A DNA stretch of 64,000 nucleotides from Paenibacillus turpanensis. GTDB lineage: Bacteria > Bacillota > Bacilli > Paenibacillales > YIM-B00363. Position 1 is the first letter of the stretch, and the number at the start of each line of letters is the position of its first letter. The position numbers and the translations under genes were made by a program. Positions 53,625 through 62,323 of the stretch are shown in pieces. The notes beneath the pieces were generated by a model. It did no database searches, was not told the origin of the DNA, and saw only the letters and a program-made list of their open reading frames with translations. Location of the stretch: NCBI RefSeq assembly GCF_011421635.1, contig NZ_WTLI01000001.1:221213-285212 (forward strand), written 5' to 3'.

Positions 53625-54002
53625 CTATCTAATGATGGATAAAGCGGCAAATGCGAGCGCAATGCCTCCTATGTATGTTGCAGCAAAATAAATAATAACC
53701 GCTATTGTTCTCCCTTCCCTAAACCACCGTTCTCCCTCCGTCTTTAACGTAGAAAACGTGGTGAACGCACCGAGAAAACCGGTCCCGGCCAGTAAACGAA
53801 GCCATTCGTCATCGCTTGCTGCTAAAAGCAGTCCGAGGGCAAAAGAGCCTATTAAATTTACAGTCAGTGTACCATATGGCGGTTTGCTTGGGAATGCACG
53901 AGATAGCGTGAGCGAGATCCGATAACGTGCTACCGCCCCGGCAAACGCGCCAATCCCAATCATGAGGAGATTGATCCAGAGCGGGCTAGGGCTATTTATC
54001 AT
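53625..54002 (-). CDS. crcB: Fluoride channel protein CrcB (Fluc), first subunit
   Basis: A 125-residue membrane protein with four hydrophobic segments and the CrcB motif NLIGSFALGLL, GTGFLGAFTTFSTL. Fluc dimers export fluoride. The ATG overlaps the end of the other crcB by four bases (ATGA), and GGAGGTG precedes it. The pair probably forms a heterodimer. It is followed by aroA. Confidence 0.9.
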   Translation of the reverse strand: MINSPSPLWINLLMIGIGAFAGAVARYRISLTLSRAFPSKPPYGTLTVNLIGSFALGLLLAASDDEWLRLLAGTGFLGAFTTFSTLKTEGERWFREGRTIAVIIYFAATYIGGIALAFAALSIIR

Positions 54003-54415
54003 GAAGCACCTCCTGCAGCACGGCCTCGTCGAGCTCCCATTCGTGCTGCGGCCATGCCCCCGGCTAAGGATAGCCCCGCATAAGCTGCTGCCAAAGCGTA
54101 ATGCTGTTCCGTCAGCAGGGAAACCGTCTCCACACTAAAGGCGGAGAAAGTCGTGAAGCTTCCTAGAAATCCCGTTGTTAGGCCTATACGGAGCCAGGGC
54201 TTATTTGCAAGCGGCAGTGCGCCGCCAAGCAAAATTTTGGCCAGCACATAGCTGCCCGCAATATTGCAAAGCAGCGTTCCCCATGGAAAATCGCTTACAT
54301 AGCGCCCGTTCGCCAATATAGATATAAAATACCGGGACCATGCCCCCAGCACGCCAAAGCCCCCTACTGCGGCATACATGTGCCAAGCGGCTGTTTTGCG
54401 CTCAGCCAAAGCCAT
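53999..54415 (-). CDS. crcB: Fluoride channel protein CrcB (Fluc), second subunit
   Basis: A 138-residue CrcB paralog with NIAGSYVLAKILLG and TTGFLGSFTTFSAF, and four membrane helices with a longer N-terminal stretch. ATG 54415 is chosen: GGGGGAGGGG lies just before it; an upstream extension of 14 codons lacks one. No fluoride riboswitch was recognised in the about 90 bp before it. Divergent from the rhodanese gene. Confidence 0.9.
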   Translation of the reverse strand: MALAERKTAAWHMYAAVGGFGVLGAWSRYFISILANGRYVSDFPWGTLLCNIAGSYVLAKILLGGALPLANKPWLRIGLTTGFLGSFTTFSAFSVETVSLLTEQHYALAAAYAGLSLAGGMAAARMGARRGRAAGGAS

Positions 54416-54506
54416 TGCAGTTCCCCTCCCCCGAAATTTGACAATGACCGGAACCATTTCTATGATGGAAATGATGTATTCCGATTAGAAAGGAGCCTTA
54501 CACCCC

Positions 54507-54800
54507 ATGCAAACTATTACTCCCGAGCAACTGAAAGAACGCCTGTCAAAAGGCGAGACCATTCAGATGATCGACGTTCGAGAAGCTGAGGAGGTCGCGG
54601 CCGGCATGATTCCGGGAGCCAAGCATATTCCGTTGGGCGAGCTTCCCGATCGTGTGAATGAAATTGAGCAGACCGGAGAGACCGTGCTTATTTGCCGCAG
54701 CGGCGGACGCAGCGGCAAAGCATATGATTACTTGACCGCCATTGGCCGGACCGGACTGAAAAACATGACCGGCGGCATGCTGGCTTGGGACAAGCTATAA
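54507..54800 (+). CDS. Single-domain rhodanese (thiosulfate sulfurtransferase-like)
   Basis: A 97-residue rhodanese domain (MIDVREAEEVAAG, HIPLGELPDR) with the active-site loop CRSGGRS carrying the persulfide-forming Cys. It is cytoplasmic. It lies alone, divergent from crcB, and ends at its own terminator. The physiological sulfur acceptor is unknown. Confidence 0.9.
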   Translation: MQTITPEQLKERLSKGETIQMIDVREAEEVAAGMIPGAKHIPLGELPDRVNEIEQTGETVLICRSGGRSGKAYDYLTAIGRTGLKNMTGGMLAWDKL

Positions 54801-54815
54801 ATCTTAACTGCGATG

Positions 54816-54849
54816 AAACAGCGGGCGCTCTATGCCTGCTGTTTTTTTC
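54816..54849 (+). terminator. Terminator of the rhodanese gene
   Basis: AACAGCgGGC ... GCCtGCTGTTTTTTT. It overlaps the last codons of the convergent aroK. Confidence 0.82.
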
Positions 54850-55348
54850 GCTTCCAAGCCTCAGCGATCAAAGCAGCCGCCGCTTCCGCGCTCAGCTGAT
54901 CGGTTTGCAGCGTTAGATGGGCAAAATCGTACGCTTCAGCCCGTTCAAGCAGCAAAGCGCGGACGCGCGCCTCGGCATCCCCGGCAAGCAATGGACGGTT
55001 TTTGTCTTCCTTCACCCGCGAAATAATCGTTTCCGCATCCGCCTTCAGAGCCACCACAAAGCCTCCGGCCAGCATCTGCTCGCGATTTTCCGGACGCAGC
55101 ACCGCTCCTCCGCCGGTCGAAATAATTTGTCCGCTCCCCTTCACCATATCCTTCACCACAGCAGTCTCCAGGTCACGGAAGGCCTTCTCGCCCTGCTGCT
55201 CAAAAATTTGCGGGATGGACATCCCGCTTCGCTTCACAATGACCTTGTCCGTATCAACGAAGCTCCAGCCGAGCTGTTCGGCCAGCAGTAAGCCCACTGT
55301 CGTCTTCCCTGTACCCATAAAACCGACAAGCACAATATTCGTATTCAT
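54830..55348 (-). CDS. aroK: Shikimate kinase
   Basis: A 172-residue P-loop kinase that phosphorylates shikimate, one step before AroA. Walker A GFMGTGKTTVG, the shikimate-binding DTD in SFVDTDKVI, FRDLE and the STGGGAVLRPENR motif are present. Length is normal. It is 1.2 kb from aroA but in a separate unit (crcB and rhodanese lie between). Confidence 0.93.
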   Translation of the reverse strand: MNTNIVLVGFMGTGKTTVGLLLAEQLGWSFVDTDKVIVKRSGMSIPQIFEQQGEKAFRDLETAVVKDMVKGSGQIISTGGGAVLRPENREQMLAGGFVVALKADAETIISRVKEDKNRPLLAGDAEARVRALLLERAEAYDFAHLTLQTDQLSAEAAAALIAEAWKRKKQQA

Positions 55349-55478
55349 CTCTCATCTCCGGCTTGTAAAATGTATTCCTATCATATCACAGCCCTAGATT
55401 TGCAACAATTCATAGAATAAGCTTACAATCGAGAAACCCAAGTATGAGAAAACCACTACAGCCCCGCTGAAAATCAGT

Positions 55479-55528
55479 AAAAAAGGGGCCGCCCCCGGCT
55501 TTGCCTTAAGCAAAACCGAAGCCGGCCA
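55479..55528 (-). terminator. Terminator of the sugar-acid operon
   Basis: Minus strand GGCCGGCTTCGG ... CCGGGGGCGGCCCC followed by TTTTTTAC, after gnd. The stem is GC-rich and imperfect. Confidence 0.75.
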
Positions 55529-55587
55529 TCCTTCTGCTAACTACGGTGTTACACCGCAAATTGCGGTTGTAAGCGTTTATGATCTTT

Positions 55588-56994
55588 TTAGAACCACTGG
55601 AAGTGGAACGTGCCTTCTTTGTCCACACGCTCGAACGTGTGTGCGCCGAAGTAGTCGCGCTGCGCTTGAAGCAGGTTCGCTGGCAGACGCTCGGAGCGGT
55701 AGCTGTCGTAGTAAGCCAGCGCGGAAGCGAAGCCCGGAACCGGGATGCCGCGTTTTACTGCTTCTGCAACAACCGTTCTCCAGGAGCTTTGGTAGTTCTC
55801 GATAACGCCCTTGAAGTACGGGTCAAGCAGCAGGTTTTTCAGGCCTGCATCGCGATCGTACGCATCCTTGATGTTTTGCAGGAAGCGAGCGCGGATAATG
55901 CAGCCGCCGCGGAAAATCATCGCGATGTTGCCATACTCAAGGCCCCAGCCATACTCTTCGGAAGCCGCACGCATTTGCGCAAAGCCTTGTGCGTAGGAGC
56001 AAATTTTGCTCGCGTACAGCGCTTGGCGAACCGCTTCGACGAAGGAAGCTTTGTCGATCTGGCCTGCTGCGTCCTGAGGACCGTTCAATACCTTGCTCGC
56101 TTCCACGCGCTCTTCCTTCATTGCGGAAAGGAAGCGTGCGAATACGGATTCGGTAATGATCGAAAGCGGGATGCCAAGGTTCAGCGCATCCTGGCTCGTC
56201 CATTTACCTGTTCCTTTTTGTCCTGCTGTATCTTTGATTACATCAACCATTGGCTTGCCCGTTTCCGGATCAACCTTCGTGAAGATGTCGGTTGTGATTT
56301 CAATAAGGTAGCTGTCCAGCTCGCCCTTGTTCCATTCCGCGAACGTTTCGTGCAGCTCCTGCACTTCCATGCCAAGCACGTCTTTCAACAATTGATATGC
56401 TTCACAGATCAGCTGCATGTCGCCGTATTCGATGCCGTTATGTACCATCTTAACGTAATGGCCTGCGCCGTCCGGTCCGATGTACGTGCAGCAAGGGTCG
56501 CCGTCAACCTTAGCGGAAATGCCCGTAAGGATCGGCTCAACAAGCGCGTAAGCGTCGCGCTGGCCGCCCGGCATGATCGCTGGGCCTTTAAGCGCGCCTT
56601 CTTCACCGCCGGATACACCGGTGCCGATGAAGCGGATGCCTTTGGCTTCCAGCTCTTTGTTGCGGCGCTGCGTGTCTGTGAAGAGCGCGTTGCCGCCGTC
56701 GATCAGGATGTCGCCTTCCTCAAGCAGCGGAAGCAGCGAATCGATCGTTGCATCCGTAGCGGAACCGGCTTTAACCATGATCAAAATTTTACGAGGACGC
56801 TCAAGGGATCCGATAAACTCTTCCAGGCTGTAAGTGCCGACAAGCTTCTTGCCCGCCGATTCCTGGATCAGCTCTTTCGTTTTCTCCGGAGAGCGGTTGT
56901 ATACACTTACCGTATAGCCGCGGCTTTCAATGTTGAGCGCCAGGTTTTTACCCATAACCGCCAAGCCGACGACGCCGATTTGCGAGTTTGACAT
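55588..56994 (-). CDS. gnd: 6-phosphogluconate dehydrogenase (decarboxylating, NADP type)
   Basis: Gnd oxidises and decarboxylates 6-phosphogluconate to ribulose 5-phosphate with NADP+. The 468-residue protein has the dinucleotide fold [13 protein letters not shown] with VYNRSPEKT (Arg after the second strand, fitting NADP), the substrate motif GVSGGEEGA and the catalytic Lys/Glu region in [17 protein letters not shown]. Length fits the long, homodimeric class and not the short NAD-linked GntZ/YqeC class. ATG 56994 follows AAGGTGGAG; earlier codons are not supported. It is the last gene of the uxaE-larA-gntK-SDR unit. Confidence 0.95.
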   Translation of the reverse strand: MSNSQIGVVGLAVMGKNLALNIESRGYTVSVYNRSPEKTKELIQESAGKKLVGTYSLEEFIGSLERPRKILIMVKAGSATDATIDSLLPLLEEGDILIDGGNALFTDTQRRNKELEAKGIRFIGTGVSGGEEGALKGPAIMPGGQRDAYALVEPILTGISAKVDGDPCCTYIGPDGAGHYVKMVHNGIEYGDMQLICEAYQLLKDVLGMEVQELHETFAEWNKGELDSYLIEITTDIFTKVDPETGKPMVDVIKDTAGQKGTGKWTSQDALNLGIPLSIITESVFARFLSAMKEERVEASKVLNGPQDAAGQIDKASFVEAVRQALYASKICSYAQGFAQMRAASEEYGWGLEYGNIAMIFRGGCIIRARFLQNIKDAYDRDAGLKNLLLDPYFKGVIENYQSSWRTVVAEAVKRGIPVPGFASALAYYDSYRSERLPANLLQAQRDYFGAHTFERVDKEGTFHFQWF

Positions 56995-57080
56995 ACATTC
57001 TCCACCTTTTCCAATGAACTTTTTTCTAGTATCGATTTCGGTACCCATTGTACATGATCCGGCATAATTAGCCAAGCAAA

Positions 57081-57851
57081 TTAGATCGTCATTGCTCCAA
57101 ATCCGCCGTCAACGCGCAGGAATGTGCCAGTTACGAAGCCGGACGCTTTGTCGGAAGCAAGGTATACCGCTGCGCCCTGCAGCTCGGACGGATCGCCGAA
57201 ACGGTTCATCGGCGTATGGCGCATAATCGACTCGATGCGCTCCGGAGAAAGAATTTTGCGGTTTTGCTCGGCCGGGAAGAAGCCCGGGATGATTGCGTTC
57301 ACGCGAACGCGGTCCGGCGCAAATTCTCTTGCCAGAAACTGCGTTACGTTGTTTACTGCGCCTTTGGATGCAGAATACGTAAATACGCGGGACAGCGGAG
57401 GTCCGGAAGAAACGGACGAAATGTTAATGATGCTGCCGCCTTCGCCCTGCTCGATCATGCGCTTCGCGAACACCTGGCACGCAAGCACAACGCTCTTCAG
57501 GTTCACTTCCATGATCGAATCCCATTCTTCTTCCGTAATTTCGAAGAACGGCGTTGCGCTGTTTTTGCCCGGGCAGTTCATTAAAATGTCGACGCGACCG
57601 GTCCATTCTACAACTTCAGCTAGCACGCGCTCCAAATCCGCGCGGCTCGTTGCGTCCGCTTGAAACGACTTCGCCTTGCCGCCTGTGGATTCAATGCGGC
57701 TGCGTACTTCCTCACAAGTCTCTTGGTTGCGTCCGACAACGGCTACCGCTGCGCCATGTGCTGCCAGCGCGTCCGCCATTGTTCCGCCCAGCGTACTGTT
57801 GCCGCCGATAATAACGGCTGTTTTGCCGCTCAAATCAAATAAATTGGACAT
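57081..57851 (-). CDS. SDR oxidoreductase, probable D-mannonate oxidoreductase (fructuronate reductase)
   Basis: A 256-residue short-chain dehydrogenase: cofactor motif GGNSTLGG, active site NISSVSSG with YSASKGA, and the end [11 protein letters not shown]. The stretch FFPAEQNRK with [10 protein letters not shown] resembles the SDR-type D-mannonate oxidoreductase (UxuB, formerly YjmF, of B. subtilis). It is less like gluconate 5-dehydrogenase, though that cannot be excluded. The reaction would be fructuronate + NAD(P)H to mannonate. ATG 57851 follows AAGGGGGAT. It sits between gluconokinase and gnd. Confidence 0.8.
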   Translation of the reverse strand: MSNLFDLSGKTAVIIGGNSTLGGTMADALAAHGAAVAVVGRNQETCEEVRSRIESTGGKAKSFQADATSRADLERVLAEVVEWTGRVDILMNCPGKNSATPFFEITEEEWDSIMEVNLKSVVLACQVFAKRMIEQGEGGSIINISSVSSGPPLSRVFTYSASKGAVNNVTQFLAREFAPDRVRVNAIIPGFFPAEQNRKILSPERIESIMRHTPMNRFGDPSELQGAAVYLASDKASGFVTGTFLRVDGGFGAMTI

Positions 57852-57912
57852 GGATGGATATCCCCCTTAACGGTTGTCAGCAAAATCGCGGTTCACTCGC
57901 GATCCGCCTGCC

Positions 57913-59475
57913 TTACTTGCCGCCAAACTGCTCCTTCTGGAACGCCGAAATTTTATCGAACGGCTCTACGAGCTTTTCGTAAACCTCGCCGTAAATCGCT
58001 GTCAGCTTCTGGTACACCTCATGATTGGCCTTGTTTACCTCATGGCGGTGCCCTGCTTTCACCCATTCATGAATCGATGAGAAATCCTTCGTTTCTCCAA
58101 GCGCCAGCAGCGCCAGCTGGGCAGCGCCAAGCCCGGAGCTTTCGATTGCGTCCGGAACGGTCAGCTCCGCTCCCAGCACATCGGACATCATTTGACGCCA
58201 GAAATGCGATCTTGCAAAGCCGCCGGAAGCGCGAATTTCCTTCGCTGGGCCAGTAAGCCCCTCAAGTGCTTCCGTCACGGCGTGAATGCCGTAGCAAACA
58301 CCTTCGAGAACGGCGCGAATCATATGCTTCTTCTCATGGTACAGCGACATCCCGAAAAATACGCCGCGTGCATTCGCGTTCCAATACGGCGCTCTCTCGC
58401 CGGTGAGAAGCGGCAGCATCAGCAGTCCTTCCGAGCCTGCCGGCACTTCCGCCGCCAGCTTCGTCAGGTGATCGTACGGATCAAGGCCGAGTCTGCGTCC
58501 TTCCTCCGCTTCAAACGTAGCGAGCTGGTCGCGAACCCAGCGGAACAAAACGCCGCCATTGTTGATCGGTCCGCCGACAACCCAGAAGTTTTCGTTCAGC
58601 GCATAGCAGAACAATCGGCCCGACGGGTCGGTCAGCGGACGATCCACGACCGCGCGCACCGCACCGCTCGTCCCGATCGTTACGGCATATACGCCTGGCT
58701 CATATGCGCCCACGCCGAGATTCGCGAGCACACCGTCGGATGCGCCGACGACAAAAGGCGTATCCGCGCTCAGCGTCATTTCGGCCGCCGCCGCGCTGTT
58801 TAAGCCGCGCAGCACCTCCGTGGTCGGCACCGGCTCCGAAAGCTGCTCCGGCGTAACACCCGCCGCACGCAGCGCGCCTTCGTCCCAATCAAGCTTCTCC
58901 AGATTAAACAAGGCCGTCGCGCTCGCCAAGGAATGGTCGATCACCCAGCGGCCAAACAGCTTGTAGAAGACGAATTCCTTAATGCCGACGAATTTCCAGG
59001 TGCGCGAGACCAGCTCCGGCTCGTGATCGTTAAACCACATCAGCTTTAGCAGCGGCGACATCGGATGTATCGGCGTACCTGTACGGCGGTAAATCTCTAA
59101 ACCGTCGTGCTCACGCTTCAAGATATCCACGTAAGCAACGGCGCGGTTGTCCGCCCAGGTGATGCACTGCGTCAGCGGCTCGCCGTCACGGTCAACGGCG
59201 ATTAGGCTGTGCATGGCGGAGGAAAACGAGACCGCTTTGATCTCGTTTTCCGATACGCCCGACTTCGCCTTCGCTTCGCGGATCGCCTTTACTACGGCCC
59301 CATACAGCTCGTACGGGTCCTGCTCCGCGCGGTCAGGCAGCGGAACATGCAGCGGGTACTCGATGGAGGCCCCGCCCAGTATGCTTCCGTTGCGGCTGTC
59401 GATGACAAGCGCCTTCGTGCTTGTCGTGCCGATATCCGCAGCGATAATATATGGCTTTACGCTTGTTTCACTCAT
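57913..59475 (-). CDS. gntK: Gluconokinase (FGGY family)
   Basis: A 520-residue FGGY carbohydrate kinase that phosphorylates D-gluconate at O6. The phosphate loop ADIGTTSTKALV begins it, VSFSSAMHSLIAVD matches Bacillus GntK, GASDGVLANLG and TIGTSGAVR form the ATP site, and AGGFARS-type SGGFARSHFWRQ is near the end. The kinase could in principle use other aldonates, but the close match to GntK favours gluconate. It overlaps the larA-like gene by four bases (ATGA), so the two are coupled. Confidence 0.88.
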   Translation of the reverse strand: MSETSVKPYIIAADIGTTSTKALVIDSRNGSILGGASIEYPLHVPLPDRAEQDPYELYGAVVKAIREAKAKSGVSENEIKAVSFSSAMHSLIAVDRDGEPLTQCITWADNRAVAYVDILKREHDGLEIYRRTGTPIHPMSPLLKLMWFNDHEPELVSRTWKFVGIKEFVFYKLFGRWVIDHSLASATALFNLEKLDWDEGALRAAGVTPEQLSEPVPTTEVLRGLNSAAAAEMTLSADTPFVVGASDGVLANLGVGAYEPGVYAVTIGTSGAVRAVVDRPLTDPSGRLFCYALNENFWVVGGPINNGGVLFRWVRDQLATFEAEEGRRLGLDPYDHLTKLAAEVPAGSEGLLMLPLLTGERAPYWNANARGVFFGMSLYHEKKHMIRAVLEGVCYGIHAVTEALEGLTGPAKEIRASGGFARSHFWRQMMSDVLGAELTVPDAIESSGLGAAQLALLALGETKDFSSIHEWVKAGHRHEVNKANHEVYQKLTAIYGEVYEKLVEPFDKISAFQKEQFGGK

Positions 59476-60746
59476 TTCGGCAAGTACCCCTCGCTGTCGA
59501 ACGGCAGCTCATACGGCTCGCTCAAAATTTCGATATCCGGGTGCTGGCGCGCTTCTTCAAGAAGCGTTTCGGAAATTTCGATTTCTCCGAGATGCAGCGT
59601 ATCGCGGATACGAACCATGCGGCACGTCGTGTAATCCAAAATGTTGGAGGTCTTAACCGCCGCTTTAATCGCCAGCAAATCGTTCTCCAGCGTCGTTGCT
59701 TGCTTGGTCGGCGCGCAAACGGTCGACGTTAGGCCGTTCATGTAGGTGCCCGGCCAGTCCGCTTTATCCGCAAGGCGCTGTGTCGTAAAGTCCGCAGTAC
59801 CGACGCCGTTCGCGTTGCCCTTCGATTCCTTCGTCAGGTCAAGCACGACCATCTTCGTAACGTCCGGACCGCCGGTCGCATAAGGAGTCGGATAACGCCC
59901 CGTTACATTCGGGTCCATTCCGTCGCCGCTAATGTTTTTGCCGATGTAATCAATCACGAGTACATCCAGCTGCTTAAACAAAATTTTCGGCAGACGCGCC
60001 TTCGCTTCTTCAAGAAGCACCTTCTCGCGCTCGAACACCTGATCCGCAGGCAGAACCTCGATCCGGCACGTTTCATCATAAGCGTTCTCGACAGCAGCTA
60101 CGCCGAAAATAATCGGCAGCTTCTTCATCATCAGCGTCGCCATTTCCGGCACAAACTCGGCCATATATTTAAAGCCGAGCTGGTGGCAGGCTTCCGCGCC
60201 CTTCTGCTTGCCAAGGCCGATGGAGATCATCTTCATGATGCCGCTCTCGATATGACCGCGGAACGCCGTGTGCGGCTTCACGCGGTTGATGACGATGATG
60301 GAGTCGGCTTTATACGCGTACGAATCAACGTACACCGGCAGCCCGTTCGCCATTTGGTCGATTTGCACAACTTCCATGGAAGAACGCACTTCACATTCCA
60401 TCGTTTCTTCCGAAACGCCGAGATGATGAAGCACCTCCTTCTGCCCTTCCGCTGTGGAGCCGCCATGGCTGCCCATGCAAGGCACGATGAACGGCGTTGC
60501 GCCCGCCGCTTTCACAGCGTCCACGACCGCGCGCGTCATGCCCGCGATGTTTGCCACACCACGGCTGCCGACGCAGATCGCCACTTCCGTGCCGGGCTTA
60601 ACGCGATCCATCGTGCCCGGCTTTTTCAATTCTTCGTTGAGTACCGCAATCGGGTCCTCCAGCTTGGAGCCGTCGAACTTTTGACGGATCCGCACCATTT
60701 TAGGAACCGGAATGTCTTTGAGTGCTTGGCGAATCGTTTCACTCAT
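59472..60746 (-). CDS. LarA-family nickel-dependent 2-hydroxyacid epimerase (DUF2088)
   Basis: A 424-residue member of the lactate racemase LarA superfamily, which uses a nickel-pincer nucleotide cofactor to epimerise the alpha carbon of 2-hydroxyacids. Arg62, His94 (GSHGG), His159 (KPH), Lys172 (GIMKM) and His188 (CHQLG) line up with LarA active-site residues; the Lys-to-His distance of 16 is the same as that between the cofactor lysine 184 and the nickel ligand His200 of LarA. Family members acting on gluconate are known (GntE), as I recall. Located between uxaE and gluconokinase, it most likely interconverts mannonate and gluconate. Cofactor biosynthesis genes (larBCE) are not in the window. 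ATG 60746, AGGGGG upstream. Confidence 0.82.
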   Translation of the reverse strand: MSETIRQALKDIPVPKMVRIRQKFDGSKLEDPIAVLNEELKKPGTMDRVKPGTEVAICVGSRGVANIAGMTRAVVDAVKAAGATPFIVPCMGSHGGSTAEGQKEVLHHLGVSEETMECEVRSSMEVVQIDQMANGLPVYVDSYAYKADSIIVINRVKPHTAFRGHIESGIMKMISIGLGKQKGAEACHQLGFKYMAEFVPEMATLMMKKLPIIFGVAAVENAYDETCRIEVLPADQVFEREKVLLEEAKARLPKILFKQLDVLVIDYIGKNISGDGMDPNVTGRYPTPYATGGPDVTKMVVLDLTKESKGNANGVGTADFTTQRLADKADWPGTYMNGLTSTVCAPTKQATTLENDLLAIKAAVKTSNILDYTTCRMVRIRDTLHLGEIEISETLLEEARQHPDIEILSEPYELPFDSEGYLPK

Positions 60747-60773
60747 GCTGCTGCAACCCCCTGAAATCCGATA

Positions 60774-62279
60774 TTATTTGCCGAGAAGGTCCAAATGCTT
60801 GCCGATATGCGAACGAAGCGAATCTGCATACTGCTCTTCTTGCTCGCTAAGCGTACGGTAGAACTCGTCTTTGAACAAGCTGCCGCCTTTTTCGTCCTTT
60901 GCTTGCAGCAAAATGCCGTATGTGATGTGGATCATTTGACGCGCATCGTCGTCATTCATGTATTCCGGCAAATCCGCATCGGAAACTTCGCTAAGCGGCT
61001 TAATTGTGGTGATATCTGCCTTTACATGATAGTAAGCTGTTGCTTCCTCAAAATGCTCAATTGCATAAGCATGCATGCGACGGTACAGGTCCGGGTTCAC
61101 CTTTGCCACCGTACGTACCGCTTCCAGCCAGTTCGTACCCGCTGTTTTCGCGTGGAAACGGCCTTTAGTGTACTTGCCGATGATCGGGAATACGGAGAAC
61201 TTATCGCTTCCGGAGTGAATGCTGAGCTTAAAGCCGAAGTGGTCGGCAATCGCTGCATGGATTTTCATCTCTTCTTCGAATTGAGCGATGTCGCCGATGT
61301 AGTCGATGCCCTTTTGGAACTCGCCGCAGAAGCGCGGAGCCATGCTGTATACAGTCATGCCGTATACATTGTACAGCTCGTTAGCCACGAAGAAATGCGA
61401 ATGCGGCTCAGTCGGCGTCAGCGTCTCGTCGATCGAAATTTCGAAATCTACTTCACGGCCTGCCTTTGTAATATACGTTTCGTACACATATTTCATAAAT
61501 CCTACCGCTTCGCCGTAGATAAGAGCATTCTTCATCACATTAAGGCGCGAGAATTCAACCTTTACACCGCTGCCGATGTCGAAGGTTTTGCCTTCGTAAC
61601 GGGATTCGTAGCCTGCACGCACATCAGCCGGAAGCTTCGCATAACGCTCAGCAACTTCCGCCTCGCTCAAGCCTTCGATCGTGTTGTCGATTTTCTCGGA
61701 GCAGTCCAGCGTCAGCATTGTGAAGCCAAGATCAAGAGACATCTGAATGTCAGCTTCAACCTTCAGGTGGTCGCCGTCTGCGCCGAAGCCGTCGCGGTAG
61801 CCTTCTTCAAGTGCCGCGTAGCATGCAGCGTCAAGAACTTCCTTATAATCACGGCCAGTCAGGTTCAGCTCACGGATACTTTGCTGCGCCAAGATCGGAC
61901 GAATATCACGGCCGCGAACGGTCTGGATATGTCCCTGAGACGCTACGCCAAGGCGGTCGCCCAAGCCGATTGTTGCGATCTGCGTACCGAATGCGCGCGG
62001 CGCAGTCCAAGGCAGATGACGGTTCAATACAAGACGGTTTTCATGGGACAGCGGGCAAACCTTCGCACCGTTGCCTGCAGCTTCGCCTTGAAGCTCCGAA
62101 GCAAGCGCTCCTGTGCCTGTTACGATAAGCTTCTTCGTGTAACCATCCTTAACAACGAGAAGCTTGTCTCCTTCATGCTCCGTCAAAGAGCGCGGATATA
62201 CCTTTACTTGGCCTGCTTGAATTGCTGCGATGTCACCGCCGGAAAGCAATGCATCAACTACTGCTTGGATAGTAGACAT
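60774..62279 (-). CDS. uxaE: Tagaturonate/fructuronate epimerase (UxaE family)
   Basis: A 501-residue protein of the UxaE family, first described in Thermotoga as a tagaturonate-fructuronate epimerase. It shows the conserved ADGDHLKVEADIQMSLDLGFTMLTLDCSEKI (cited in part), SIDETLTPTEPHSHFF and FKLSIHSGSDKFSVFPIIG segments, which carry histidine, glutamate and aspartate residues expected for metal binding. The reaction would be D-tagaturonate to D-fructuronate. ATG 62279 follows AAGGGAGG. First enzyme gene after the LacI regulator. Confidence 0.85.
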   Translation of the reverse strand: MSTIQAVVDALLSGGDIAAIQAGQVKVYPRSLTEHEGDKLLVVKDGYTKKLIVTGTGALASELQGEAAGNGAKVCPLSHENRLVLNRHLPWTAPRAFGTQIATIGLGDRLGVASQGHIQTVRGRDIRPILAQQSIRELNLTGRDYKEVLDAACYAALEEGYRDGFGADGDHLKVEADIQMSLDLGFTMLTLDCSEKIDNTIEGLSEAEVAERYAKLPADVRAGYESRYEGKTFDIGSGVKVEFSRLNVMKNALIYGEAVGFMKYVYETYITKAGREVDFEISIDETLTPTEPHSHFFVANELYNVYGMTVYSMAPRFCGEFQKGIDYIGDIAQFEEEMKIHAAIADHFGFKLSIHSGSDKFSVFPIIGKYTKGRFHAKTAGTNWLEAVRTVAKVNPDLYRRMHAYAIEHFEEATAYYHVKADITTIKPLSEVSDADLPEYMNDDDARQMIHITYGILLQAKDEKGGSLFKDEFYRTLSEQEEQYADSLRSHIGKHLDLLGK

Positions 62280-62323
62280 GAAAAAAATCCTCCCTTAAAT
62301 CTATATAATTTATTGGAATACCC

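Noticed and set aside
54416..54506. Fluoride riboswitch before crcB
   Set aside because: I could not find the conserved pseudoknot elements in this short stretch.
55579..56991. 470-codon open frame on the plus strand
   Set aside because: It lies exactly opposite gnd, whose motifs are clear. Codon bias of GC-rich genes leaves the antisense frame open; no ribosome site.
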